Source: an uncultured Eubacteriales bacterium (GTDB lineage Bacteria; Bacillota; Clostridia; Oscillospirales; Oscillospiraceae). Taken from it: a stretch of DNA of 20,706 nucleotides. This document shows positions 1-7,376 of this stretch, one piece after another. The translations under genes were made by a program, and so were the position numbers. Location of the stretch: the NCBI GenBank assembly GCA_902496595.1, contig CABVBV010000022.1, forward strand, positions 1-20,706, written 5' to 3'. Below the pieces are notes generated by a model. It saw only the letters and a program-made list of their open reading frames with translations. It had not been told where the DNA came from and ran no database searches. How positions within the stretch are numbered: position 1 is the first letter of the stretch; each line of letters starts with the position of its first letter.

Positions 1-113
1 AGCCCTGCCCGGGGGATGCCCATGTCTCAGCTTGCCGAGGAAGGCGAAACCTTCTCCGTCAGACTGATTTGCGGGGGCTTTTGCAGTTTTCTCTCGCATA
101 AGCGCGGGGGCTG
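1..113. other. left flank, no supported gene
   Basis: I see no gene that can be supported here. One forward frame is open from base 1 to a TGA at 163-165, and another from base 3 to a TAA at 99-101, but neither translation looks like a known C-terminus. This could be the tail of a gene entering from the left or plain intergenic DNA. A short imperfect GAAGG/CCTTC hairpin sits near 36-53. Confidence 0.4.
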
Positions 114-122
114 TGGTATAAT
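114..122 (+). promoter_or_regulatory. extended -10 promoter of the dltC-dltX operon
   Basis: TGGTATAAT is a perfect -10 hexamer (117-122) preceded by the TGn extension. No good -35 box lies 16-18 bases upstream, which is typical of extended -10 promoters. The predicted start near 129 gives a leader of about 29 bases before the ATG at 158, with GCGGAGG at 142-148 as ribosome binding site. Confidence 0.7.
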
Positions 123-157
123 GCCCTGGAAAATACCTTTAGCGGAGGATTCACGCA

Positions 158-409
158 ATGGATGAGATAATAGCCAAGCTGGACGAGTATATTCGCGAGC
201 GCTGCGAGGTGGACGACGACCCCGAATACGGGTTGGACGTGAACCTCTTCGACACCGGTTTCCTGGACTCCATGGGGGCCGTGGACGTCATCATGTTCGC
301 CGAGGAGGCCTTCGGCATAGAGATAAGCCAGCGCGACGTCACGCTCTATCCCATGAACACCGTCAATGAGATCGCCGAGGTCGTCGGCATGAAGAAGGGG
401 CTTTGCTGA
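158..409 (+). CDS. dltC: D-alanyl carrier protein-like acyl carrier protein
   Basis: This is an 83-residue acidic carrier protein. The phosphopantetheine attachment site is in FLDSMG, with Ser38 as the modified serine; DSMG is typical of DltC, whereas fatty-acid ACPs usually have DSLD. The length matches DltC (about 78-82 residues). Its expected role is to receive an aminoacyl group from a DltA-type ligase as a thioester and deliver it to the membrane MBOAT. The ATG at 158 has GCGGAGG nine bases upstream. It is the first gene of a four-gene unit, with only three bases before the next gene. The order carrier, MBOAT, SGNH, DltX differs from the usual dltXABCD, and the ligase lies on the opposite strand 2.3 kb away. 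A general peptidyl/acyl carrier role is the alternative, but the neighbours argue for the dlt role. Confidence 0.88.
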   Translation: MDEIIAKLDEYIRERCEVDDDPEYGLDVNLFDTGFLDSMGAVDVIMFAEEAFGIEISQRDVTLYPMNTVNEIAEVVGMKKGLC

Positions 410-412
410 TCT

Positions 413-1561
413 ATGTGGTTCCTTGAGGCGGATATCGCCCTCCGGCTGCTCGGCGGCTGCGTCCTCTGGGCGGCGCTCGGTATGCTTGCGAGAAAATACT
501 GGTCGCAGACGAAGCTCGACAGGTTCCTGCCCATACTCGACCTCGCCCTCATCGCCTATGTCTCCGAGTGGCTCGCCGTCTTCTACGCGGCCTACACCGC
601 CGTGACCTTCGGCATAGCCCACCTGGCCGGGCGCGGCAGGGGCAGGTGGAAGCAGGTCGTCTTCGTCGGCTGCTGCCTTTTGTGCGCCGCGCCCTTCTTC
701 TATCTGAGGCTCATAGACCTCTTTCCCGAGCTGCCGCTGCTCTTCGCGCTCACGGGCCTTGCCTACAATATGCTCAAGGCCGTCGATGCGGTCTACTACG
801 TCTACTATTCCGGAGAGAGGCTCAACTTCCTGCACTACGCCAACTATATGCTCTTTTTCCCCGTCGTCACCGCCGGGCCCATCCTGCGTTACCGGGACTT
901 CTCGAGAAGCCTCGAGCGGCCCGAGAAGGTGGACGGCGAGAGCCTGACAAGGGACTTCAAGCGGCTCATAAGGGGCTACTTCAAGAAGGTCGTCGTCATG
1001 GCGCTGGTGAACGCCGTCCTGGCGCGGCTCGCGGCGCTCTCTCCGAGGCCCTGGTGGTCGCTCGCGGCCTGCCTCGTGAGCTACCTGCTGCTCTGGCTGG
1101 ATATGTCCGGCTACGCGGACATCGCCATCGCCATGGGCGGTCTCCTCGGCCTGAAGGTGCCCGAGAACTTCAAAAAGCCCCTCAAGGCCGTCTCCTTCAC
1201 CCAGTTCTGGCGCAACTGGCACGTCTCGCTCACCGACTGGATACGCGAGCACATCTTCGTCGTCCTGAACGGCAAGAAGCTCTCGAAGTACCAGGGCGCG
1301 ATGATAGGCTTCGGCACCATGATGGTCATGGGCCTCTGGCACGGCTTCACGCTCACCTTCGTCCTCGACGGGCTCATGAACGGCAGCCTGCTCGCCTTCG
1401 AGAACCTCTGCGGCATCACGACCGTCAGGCGCGGCGCTAACCGGTACTACGTCCTGTTCCGCCGCTGCGTCGTGGCCCTCGTGTTCTCGTTCACCACGAT
1501 ATTCTACACTCTCGACTCCGCGCAGCTGGGGAACGTCCTGCGCGGCTTCGTGAGCCTGTGA
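413..1561 (+). CDS. dltB: DltB-like membrane-bound O-acyltransferase (MBOAT)
   Basis: A 382-residue polytopic membrane protein with many hydrophobic segments, close to the usual DltB length (about 390-415). It carries the MBOAT signatures: FWRNWH with His270, then GLWHG with His310, the conserved and presumed catalytic histidine. GPILRYRDF (around 158) and the motif LDMSGYADIAIAMG (around 225) are also typical. DltB proteins take the aminoacyl group from DltC on the cytoplasmic side and pass it outward through a membrane funnel. The gene starts three bases after dltC, with AAGGGG about 12 bases before the ATG. Together with the downstream SGNH and DltX genes it forms the membrane part of an envelope polymer acylation machine. 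Related MBOATs (AlgI, PatA) modify polysaccharides, so the acceptor could be an exopolysaccharide instead of teichoic acid. Confidence 0.9.
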   Translation: MWFLEADIALRLLGGCVLWAALGMLARKYWSQTKLDRFLPILDLALIAYVSEWLAVFYAAYTAVTFGIAHLAGRGRGRWKQVVFVGCCLLCAAPFFYLRLIDLFPELPLLFALTGLAYNMLKAVDAVYYVYYSGERLNFLHYANYMLFFPVVTAGPILRYRDFSRSLERPEKVDGESLTRDFKRLIRGYFKKVVVMALVNAVLARLAALSPRPWWSLAACLVSYLLLWLDMSGYADIAIAMGGLLGLKVPENFKKPLKAVSFTQFWRNWHVSLTDWIREHIFVVLNGKKLSKYQGAMIGFGTMMVMGLWHGFTLTFVLDGLMNGSLLAFENLCGITTVRRGANRYYVLFRRCVVALVFSFTTIFYTLDSAQLGNVLRGFVSL

Positions 1562-1574
1562 GGGGGTGCGCGGG

Positions 1575-2462
1575 ATGAAATTTGCACGTTTCCTCAGGAG
1601 AGGCGGCTTTATCGCCGCGGTGCTCGTCATAGTCATCCTCGCCGACCTCGCGCTCTCGGCCTCGGGCTTTATCCGGAAGAGCGGCTTTTTCTGGCTGGAC
1701 GACTTCGAGATAACGCAGCGCGACCACCCGGAGGAGGTCTGGGAGCGGGTCATCTTCGGCTCCTCGGAGCTCATCTCGGCCTACCGCGAGGATCTGAGCG
1801 AGGCCGGGTACGTGAACCTCGGCATGGACTACGGCACGGTCTGCGACCTCGTCGAGATCCTCGATGGCGGCCACATCACGGTGGGCAGCGAGCTGGTGCT
1901 GGCGCTGGGCTGGGGCGCTATGTACGACGACATGGACACGAACCCGACCTATGAGTGGCACAGGAAGTGGTACGAGCCGTACTTCTACTTCCAGCGCGAC
2001 CGGCTGAGCGGGCTCGTGACCGACGACCTCAAGGCCCTGCTGGGCGAGGGCGAGATACGCAGGCGCGTCTGGACGGAGCAGCGGAAGGCGTACTACTACG
2101 GCAACATGACGCAGGAGGAGCTGGACGAGCGGCGCGAGAAGCTGCACGGGCTGTACTTTGACGGCGACCTGGGCCTGTACGCGGAAAACCTCGCCGCGAT
2201 GGACGAGGTCTTCGCCTTCTGCGAAGAAAACGGCATCCGCGTCCGCGTGCTCTGGCTGCCGGAGAACCCGCTGGTGGAGCCGGAGCCGCTCGACCTCGAG
2301 CTGCGCGAGAGCTGCCGCGAAAAATGCGCCGACGCGGGAGTGGAGTTTTACGATATGACGGACGCGCTGGGCGCCGAGTGCTTCTACGACACGGGGCATC
2401 TGGACTACGACTACGGCGCGGCGGTCTTTACGGAGGTGCTTGACGAATGGCTGCTCTCATGA
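1575..2462 (+). CDS. short DltD-like SGNH acyltransferase/hydrolase
   Basis: A 295-residue protein with one N-terminal membrane anchor (about residues 11-30, after a short basic stretch), so the body is predicted outside the cell. FGSSE at 61-65 matches the GSSE nucleophile motif of DltD, and DTGHL places Asp272 and His275 as the rest of an SGNH triad (Ser64 presumed nucleophile). In known systems DltD-type proteins complete transfer of the acyl group to the extracellular polymer. The protein is roughly 100 residues shorter than classical DltD, so it is a compact relative and not a standard DltD. A GTG at 1566 would add three residues, but AGGGGG at 1561-1566 fits the ATG at 1575 (eight-base spacing). 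The 3' end overlaps the next gene by 16 bases. Confidence 0.78.
   Translation: MKFARFLRRGGFIAAVLVIVILADLALSASGFIRKSGFFWLDDFEITQRDHPEEVWERVIFGSSELISAYREDLSEAGYVNLGMDYGTVCDLVEILDGGHITVGSELVLALGWGAMYDDMDTNPTYEWHRKWYEPYFYFQRDRLSGLVTDDLKALLGEGEIRRRVWTEQRKAYYYGNMTQEELDERREKLHGLYFDGDLGLYAENLAAMDEVFAFCEENGIRVRVLWLPENPLVEPEPLDLELRESCREKCADAGVEFYDMTDALGAECFYDTGHLDYDYGAAVFTEVLDEWLLS
2432..2438 (+). promoter_or_regulatory. ribosome binding site deciding the dltX start
   Basis: GGAGGTG lies inside the 3' end of the SGNH gene, eight bases before the ATG at 2447. It supports a 47-residue product instead of the 43-residue one from the ATG at 2459. Confidence 0.7.
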
Positions 2463-2590
2463 AATGGCTGAAAAAGCAAAAGGAAAGGCCCTACTGGGAA
2501 TACCTCAGCGTCCTCGGCTACGCGGCCATGCTGCTGGCCGTCCTGGCCTTCTTCTCCGGCCACGGGGCCTTCATCTACGAGGGATTTTAA
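2447..2590 (+). CDS. dltX: DltX-like microprotein with C-terminal FxYxxF motif
   Basis: A 47-residue protein easily missed because of its size. It has a basic N-terminus (KWLKKQKERP), one hydrophobic helix at about residues 20-36, and ends exactly in FIYEGF, matching the FxYxxF C-terminal motif of DltX, whose tyrosine (here Tyr44) is proposed to take part in relaying D-alanine between DltB and DltD. The motif and its role are established family knowledge; the assignment here is inference from motif, length and position. GGAGGTG at 2432-2438 lies eight bases before the ATG at 2447. A second in-frame ATG at 2459 overlaps the upstream stop as ATGA but lacks its own ribosome site. It is the last gene of the unit and is followed by strong hairpins. 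Confidence 0.85.
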   Translation: MAALMKWLKKQKERPYWEYLSVLGYAAMLLAVLAFFSGHGAFIYEGF

Positions 2591-2596
2591 CAATGC

Positions 2597-2639
2597 AAAA
2601 GCTCTGCCGCACACTCTCGGATGAGCGTGCGGCAGAGCT
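2597..2639 (-). terminator. rho-independent terminator of the lipoprotein-dltA unit
   Basis: Perfect 13-base arms at 2600-2612 and 2627-2639 (GCTCTGCCGCAC core) enclose a 14-base loop. Read on the - strand the stem is followed by TTTTGCATTG, so it should stop transcripts coming from dltA. In the + direction no T-run follows, although it still lies just after the dltX stop and may protect that transcript's 3' end. Confidence 0.7.
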
Positions 2640-2664
2640 CTGTCTGCCGAAAAGGCCTCGCGGA

Positions 2665-2700
2665 GCCGTCCCCTTTGTCGAATGCGGCAAAGGGGACGGC
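2665..2700. terminator. second strong hairpin between convergent dlt units
   Basis: Perfect 13-base arms at 2665-2677 and 2688-2700 (GCCGTCCCCTTTG and its complement) with a 10-base loop. It begins two bases beyond the dltA stop codon. Neither side has a clear T-run (+ side TGTTATTC), so its use as a terminator is less certain than that of its neighbour; it may act as a transcription barrier or mRNA end stabiliser. Confidence 0.5.
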
Positions 2701-2702
2701 TG

Positions 2703-4211
2703 TTATTCGGACATGAGCCTCTTCAGGGCGACCCGGTCTATCTTGTCGTTTGCGTTGTGCGGCAGCTGCTCCATGGTAATGAGCCTGTGGGGCAGCATAT
2801 AGTTCGGGATGTGCTTTTTGAGCTCGCGGTTGTATTGCCTCATCGGCAGGGTACCCTTGGTCTCCACGAAGAGGACTATCTCCTGCCTCTCCGCATCGAA
2901 GAGTGCGCAGACGTTCTCCGTGCCCTCCACCGTGCGGGCTGCATTCTCGATCTCTCCGAGCTCTATCCGGTTGCCGCGCAGCTTGATCTGCCCGTCCCTC
3001 CTGCCGGAGAACATGAGTTCTCCCCTGTCGTTGTACCAGCCCAGGTCTCCCGTTCGGTAGTACCTCGGCGCGTAGGGCAGGCCCTCAGGGTTCACATGGA
3101 AGGCCCGCTCGGTCAGCTCCGGCTTGTTCCAGTAGCCGATGTTCACACCCGAGCCCGAGACGCAGATCTCACCCGTCTCACCCGGCTTCACCGGCTCCCC
3201 GGCCTCCGAGAGCAGGAGCACCTTCATGTTCGGCAGCGGCCTTCCTATGGGCAGCGGCTCGGTGTCGGAAAACTCCCTGTCCACGATATAGGCCGTGCAG
3301 ACGTCCGTCTCCGTCGGCCCGTAGAGGTTTGCAAATATGCGCCCGGGCAGAGCTCGCCTCCAGACGTTCAGCTGCAGGTTCGGCATGACCTCCCCCGCGA
3401 AGGCTATGCTCTTCAAGTCCGGCAGCTCCACCGTGTCCAGCACGCCGGAGTTGGCTATGTTTATCATCACCGTGGGCACCCAGTAGATGCTCGTGACGCC
3501 GTTCTCCCTCAAAAACTCCGGCAGCTTCACGGGGAAGCGGAACAGCACCTCCGGCGTGAGTATGAGTTTCCCTCCGCAGCGCATCGCGCCGTACACGTCC
3601 ATGACCGACACGTCGAAGTACAGCGGCGCCTGGTTCGCGATGACCGTCTTCTCCGTCCAGCCGAAGGTCTCCTCCGCCCACGCGGCAAACAGCAGCACTC
3701 CCCTGTGCGGTATCGTCACTCCCTTCGGCTCGCCCGTGGAGCCGGAGGTATACATCACATATACCGGCTCAGAATCAGTGACGCACGCCACGGCCGCGTC
3801 CACAGCCCCGGCATCCTCCGGCTCCCGCTCCAGCTCGTCAATGAGCAGAACGGGTGCGCCGGTATCGAGGCCCTCCAGCTTTGCCGCAAGCTCGCTGTTC
3901 GTCACGATCGCCGAGGGCCCGAGGTTCGATATTATCTTCTGCAGCCTCTGCACCGGCGCGGCCGCGTCCGTCGGCACGTAAGCCCTGCCGGAGTACATGG
4001 CCGCGTTGAAGCCCGTCAGCATATCCGCGCTCTTCGGCAGCCAGACCATGACCGGGGCCCCTGTCTTGCAGGCCCTCAGGAGCCCGGACGCGGCTCTGCG
4101 CGACCTCGACCTCAGCTCCGCATAGCTCAGGCTTCCGCCCTCGTCAGTCACCGCAATGTTCTCCGGCCAGAGCTTCGCCGCCCGCTCGAGCAGGCATACG
4201 GCTGAATTCAT
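2703..4211 (-). CDS. dltA: DltA-like amino acid:carrier protein ligase
   Basis: A 502-residue adenylate-forming enzyme of normal DltA length (about 504). Motifs in order: TSGSTG at 155-160, NLYGPTE at 295-301, YRTGDLGW at 385-392, FSGRRDGQIKLRG at 401-413, and NANDKIDR at 487-494 with catalytic Lys490. It should activate an amino acid with ATP and load it on the carrier protein encoded at 158-409. One oddity is FAGEVMP at 271-277: in D-Ala-specific DltA the matching motif is FCGEVLP (from memory), and that Cys helps exclude L-Ala; here it is Ala272. The substrate may therefore be relaxed or different. The gene starts four bases after the lipoprotein gene's stop, so the two are co-transcribed, and it converges on the dltC-dltX unit. 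A stand-alone NRPS-type ligase is the alternative. Confidence 0.85.
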   Translation of the reverse strand: MNSAVCLLERAAKLWPENIAVTDEGGSLSYAELRSRSRRAASGLLRACKTGAPVMVWLPKSADMLTGFNAAMYSGRAYVPTDAAAPVQRLQKIISNLGPSAIVTNSELAAKLEGLDTGAPVLLIDELEREPEDAGAVDAAVACVTDSEPVYVMYTSGSTGEPKGVTIPHRGVLLFAAWAEETFGWTEKTVIANQAPLYFDVSVMDVYGAMRCGGKLILTPEVLFRFPVKLPEFLRENGVTSIYWVPTVMINIANSGVLDTVELPDLKSIAFAGEVMPNLQLNVWRRALPGRIFANLYGPTETDVCTAYIVDREFSDTEPLPIGRPLPNMKVLLLSEAGEPVKPGETGEICVSGSGVNIGYWNKPELTERAFHVNPEGLPYAPRYYRTGDLGWYNDRGELMFSGRRDGQIKLRGNRIELGEIENAARTVEGTENVCALFDAERQEIVLFVETKGTLPMRQYNRELKKHIPNYMLPHRLITMEQLPHNANDKIDRVALKRLMSE

Positions 4212-4215
4212 GTCC

Positions 4216-7200
4216 TCACTCCCCGTAGCTTATGATGAGCGCGCTCGCCGCGCCGTACTTTGAAAACCTGGTGCCTCCGTTCTCCAGCGGGGTCGCCGTC
4301 CAACCGTTGGACTCCGTGGTCGCCGGGACTGAAGTCTCGACCTCCATATAGCCCCCGTCCCTGAAGCTCACCGAGGCCCCGCCCTCGTGCGTCGATACCG
4401 TCGCGGGCAGGTTCACCTTCGTCAGATGCTCCGCACCGGCCTCAGGCTCGGACTCGAGCGCTTCGTAGACCCTGACGGGCCGGTTGGTCGAAACGTAGAG
4501 CTCGTCCCCGTCCCTGTGCCAGACGTCCGCGTCAGTCCTGATGTCCATGCCGGCCAGCGCTTCTCCAAGGCTCACCCGCACACCCGTCGAGACCTGATAG
4601 TCCCCGGAGTAGAGCGGGAAGGTGTTCGTCATGCCCGAGCTCACGAGCTCGATGTCGAACCTCTCCTCGCTGTTCCCGACCACGTCCAGGCTCTGGTTCG
4701 CCGCAGCGGCAATGGCGCTCATGAGCTGGTTCTCCATGACGAAGCTGTATCCGAACTTCTCGCGGAAGGCCTGCACCGTCTCGATGCTTTCGACGGCCTC
4801 CGTGTCGTCCTGCGCGGTGAAGTCGCAGTGGTAATATACGCACATGGGCATACCGTACTTGCCTGAGATGTCAGTCCAGCTTTCGCTGGAGTAGAGCAGG
4901 GTGCAGCAGTTTTGGAGCAGGATAGTCCAGTCCCCGTTCTGGGTCAGGAAGAAGGGCAGGCTGATGACGTTCCTCGCGCTGGCCTGGGGGAAGGGATCCA
5001 GGTCGCCCGGCGCGGCATAACCCGAGTTCCAGAGGAAGCCCGCGTCCCAGAGCGAGAGGAAGGTCTGGGTCTGGCTGAGGCTGCTGGTATACCAGGTGTG
5101 TTGATTCGCGCCTATCTTGTTCGACACTATCCCGTAGAGCGCGAGCGACTTGAGGTGCCGCTCCAGCTCGTGCTCCTCCCTCTCCGCAGAGGCGTAGGCG
5201 TTGGTGTAAAAGTGGGCTCCTACGTAGATGTAGTTGTCCCTGAAGTACTTTATCTGCTCCATGAGTTCGGCCTTGTAGGGGAAATACTCGCTGTCTATCG
5301 GGTAGGAGGAGCCGTATTCCAGGCTGCCGCACACGAGGTCGTCCGTGCCGTCTCCGTTTATATCGGCGACGACCGGAACGCAGTTGTTGCCGAACTTGGC
5401 GTAGTAGTTGCCCTTGTAGTTCATCTCGCTCAGCTCAATGAAGCCGGTGGACGAGAAGCCGCCCTTGCCGTCGCTCAGGAGCTTCGCGATATAGCCGTCG
5501 AAGGTGCCGACCAGCAGGTCTGCCTTTCCGTCTCCGCTGAAGTCGTAGATCCTGGGCGCGAGCCAGTCCCCGTCGACGCCCAAGACGCTTATCTCGCGCC
5601 CCGAGCCCGCGTAGCTCAAAACGCCGGTGCCGTAGAAGGCCAGGAGCCTGCCCTCGTTCGAGCCGCAGACGATGTCTGTTTTCCCGTCGCCGTCGAGGTC
5701 GCCCACATCCGGGAGCACCTGGCCCTCGAGCCCCGTGTCGATAATGGCGCCCATGGGCTCAAATTGCATCTCGCCGAGGCCGCGGAAGAGATAGACCTTG
5801 CCATCCCCCGCCCCGCAGATGATGTCGAGCGTCCCGTCCGCATCCAGGTCGCAGAGCACCGGAGCCGAGTAGCTGGAGACGGAAAGCTGCCTGCCCTCCG
5901 CGTCGGTCAGCGCCGCCGCCTCCTGCGTCACGAGCCTGGACTTGCAGCTCTCGCCCTTGTAGAAATACAGCCTCCCGTCCGCAGAACCGCAGACGAGGTC
6001 GATAACGCCGTCGCCGTCGAGATCGCCCACATCCGGATAGGCCCTCTGGTCGTACTCCGGGTAGTCTGAAAAGTAGCTGCCTCCGTCCGTTATCGTCGCA
6101 AGGGTCAGCCACTCTCCGCCGGCCGCGACGTGCGCTCCGGAGGAGTAGGCGTTCTCGTTGTAGTCCATATCAAAGCTCAGCGCCGCCCCGCTCTTCCCGA
6201 GCAGCGTGGACACCGTCTCCGTCCTGATGAACCAGGTGTAGCTGTTGCGCACGAGAGAATAGGAGGGTATCTGCTGATACTCCTTGCACAGCTCCGCGAA
6301 AGCCACTCCGGAGCCGTCCGCAAAGCCGCCCAGCTCCTCGAAGTGCAGCTCCCAGCTCATTGCGGGGTTTCCGAAGGAGCCGTAGACCCTCCAAACCGCA
6401 TAGCCGAGATTCCGCTTCTGATAAAACGCCGCGAAGGCGTTCTCCAGGAGCCTTGCGGCCGACATGGCCGTGTCTGAGAGGTAGCGCTGTCCGTCGTCCC
6501 TCTGTTCGAGCATGGTGCCGCTGACGGAGTAGGGGTTAGGCAGCAGGCCGGAGGCGAAGAAGACATAGCCCTCGCCGTAGGCGTTCACGGTTGAGAGCGC
6601 GAGCCCCGCCCTGGTGCAGAGCGCCACGGCCGTGGAGGGCTTCATGCCCACTCCCCGCTCCAGGCCCTCGAGCTCCGGGAAGTCCGTGTACGCCTCATAG
6701 AGAGTGTAGAAGTCCCTCGTTATCTCCTGAAGCTCCATTAAGTCGTCCGATACCTCGGGATACTGCATATTGTATGGGTAGTCCTCGACCTCGTGGAAGC
6801 TCTTGGCTCCGATGAAGTCCTTGTCGAAGAAGTCGTAGAAGCCGTTCGTCAGGAACACTCCGCCCCCGGCCTCTGCGAATGCCACGAGAGCGTCCCTCAC
6901 CTCTTTCGCGTTCGCGGCGGCCATGATGCTCTCGTCCGGATAGGCCAGGTCGAAGCCCTCGAGCGAGTATTTGCCGGACACGTCCACCGCCTCGGCCGTC
7001 AGGCCCAGCAGCAGCGGCTGGCACAACCTGGAGTAGCAGTCCTCCCAGTACCCGGAGCCCGAGTTGCCGTCGTAGAGCACCGCGAGCCTCAGCTCATTGT
7101 CATCCGCATCCCCCGACGCCAGGGAGACCTGGGCCTCCGGCAGCGAGTTCTGCTTCACTTCGTTGTCGTTGTTTCCTATAAACGGTATGCTGATGTCGCC

Positions 7201-7263
7201 GCAGCCTGAGAGCAGGGTCAGCAGCATGGCGCAGCATAGTATCAAAGATAGGCTTTTTTTCAA
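4216..7263 (-). CDS. large FG-GAP lipoprotein, possible polysaccharide deacetylase-like
   Basis: A 1015-residue exported lipoprotein. The N-terminus has KK, a hydrophobic stretch and the lipobox LSGC, with Cys21 the lipidated residue. Residues about 55-140 look like a flavodoxin or amidotransferase-like α/β domain. Residues about 410-645 hold five calcium-type FG-GAP motifs (DLDGDG, DLDADG, DLDGDG, DFSGDG, DINGDG), predicting a β-propeller. Just before it, ALSFDMDY (about 361-368) and after it a segment with AHFYTN and NQHTWY resemble parts of a NodB-like deacetylase barrel, so the propeller may be an insertion. I infer a polymer-binding or trimming protein at the cell surface. TTG at 7263 is chosen because AGGAGG lies six bases upstream; an ATG at 7284 lacks a good site and a GTG at 7314 lies within the promoter. 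It precedes dltA by four bases. Confidence 0.72.
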   Translation of the reverse strand: MKKSLSLILCCAMLLTLLSGCGDISIPFIGNNDNEVKQNSLPEAQVSLASGDADDNELRLAVLYDGNSGSGYWEDCYSRLCQPLLLGLTAEAVDVSGKYSLEGFDLAYPDESIMAAANAKEVRDALVAFAEAGGGVFLTNGFYDFFDKDFIGAKSFHEVEDYPYNMQYPEVSDDLMELQEITRDFYTLYEAYTDFPELEGLERGVGMKPSTAVALCTRAGLALSTVNAYGEGYVFFASGLLPNPYSVSGTMLEQRDDGQRYLSDTAMSAARLLENAFAAFYQKRNLGYAVWRVYGSFGNPAMSWELHFEELGGFADGSGVAFAELCKEYQQIPSYSLVRNSYTWFIRTETVSTLLGKSGAALSFDMDYNENAYSSGAHVAAGGEWLTLATITDGGSYFSDYPEYDQRAYPDVGDLDGDGVIDLVCGSADGRLYFYKGESCKSRLVTQEAAALTDAEGRQLSVSSYSAPVLCDLDADGTLDIICGAGDGKVYLFRGLGEMQFEPMGAIIDTGLEGQVLPDVGDLDGDGKTDIVCGSNEGRLLAFYGTGVLSYAGSGREISVLGVDGDWLAPRIYDFSGDGKADLLVGTFDGYIAKLLSDGKGGFSSTGFIELSEMNYKGNYYAKFGNNCVPVVADINGDGTDDLVCGSLEYGSSYPIDSEYFPYKAELMEQIKYFRDNYIYVGAHFYTNAYASAEREEHELERHLKSLALYGIVSNKIGANQHTWYTSSLSQTQTFLSLWDAGFLWNSGYAAPGDLDPFPQASARNVISLPFFLTQNGDWTILLQNCCTLLYSSESWTDISGKYGMPMCVYYHCDFTAQDDTEAVESIETVQAFREKFGYSFVMENQLMSAIAAAANQSLDVVGNSEERFDIELVSSGMTNTFPLYSGDYQVSTGVRVSLGEALAGMDIRTDADVWHRDGDELYVSTNRPVRVYEALESEPEAGAEHLTKVNLPATVSTHEGGASVSFRDGGYMEVETSVPATTESNGWTATPLENGGTRFSKYGAASALIISYGE

Positions 7264-7269
7264 GGCTTG

Positions 7270-7275
7270 CCTCCT
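7270..7275 (-). promoter_or_regulatory. Shine-Dalgarno deciding a TTG start
   Basis: AGGAGG on the - strand, six bases before the TTG at 7261-7263. It makes the lipoprotein begin with a textbook lipoprotein signal peptide (M-K-K-S-L-S-L) in place of a 17-residue longer form. Confidence 0.65.
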
Positions 7276-7304
7276 GTTCCTCATAGTTCCGTTCCGGCCT
7301 ATGG

Positions 7305-7356
7305 ATTTTACCACATTCCTTCGGCTATTGCAATGGCGGCGGGGCTGTTGTAAAAT
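7305..7356. promoter_or_regulatory. symmetric divergent promoter sharing one -35 box
   Basis: TTGCAA at 7328-7333 is its own reverse complement and can serve as -35 in both directions. Rightward: 17-base spacer, then TAAAAT at 7351-7356, feeding the EFR1 gene. Leftward: 17-base spacer, then TAAAAT on the - strand (7310-7305) with a TGG extension, feeding the lipoprotein-dltA unit. Both -10 boxes are identical. The rightward leader would be only about 14 bases. Confidence 0.7.
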
Positions 7357-7376
7357 TAGAGAAAGGAGGCGGAGCC

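Noticed and set aside
36..53. short GAAGG/CCTTC hairpin as a terminator
   Set aside because: The stem is only five bases and no T-run follows.
59..1774. 571-residue open frame on the - strand across dltC, dltB and the start of the SGNH gene
   Set aside because: Low-complexity, Glu/Arg/His-rich translation typical of the antisense of GC-rich genes; no domain, and the + strand genes are clearly real.
2682..4205. 507-residue open frame on the + strand
   Set aside because: It is the antisense shadow of dltA, which carries every expected adenylation motif.
7264..7314. 17-residue N-terminal extension of the lipoprotein (GTG at 7314 or ATG at 7284)
   Set aside because: The GTG lies in the promoter spacer upstream of the expected transcript start; the TTG at 7263 has AGGAGG at ideal spacing and a clean signal peptide.
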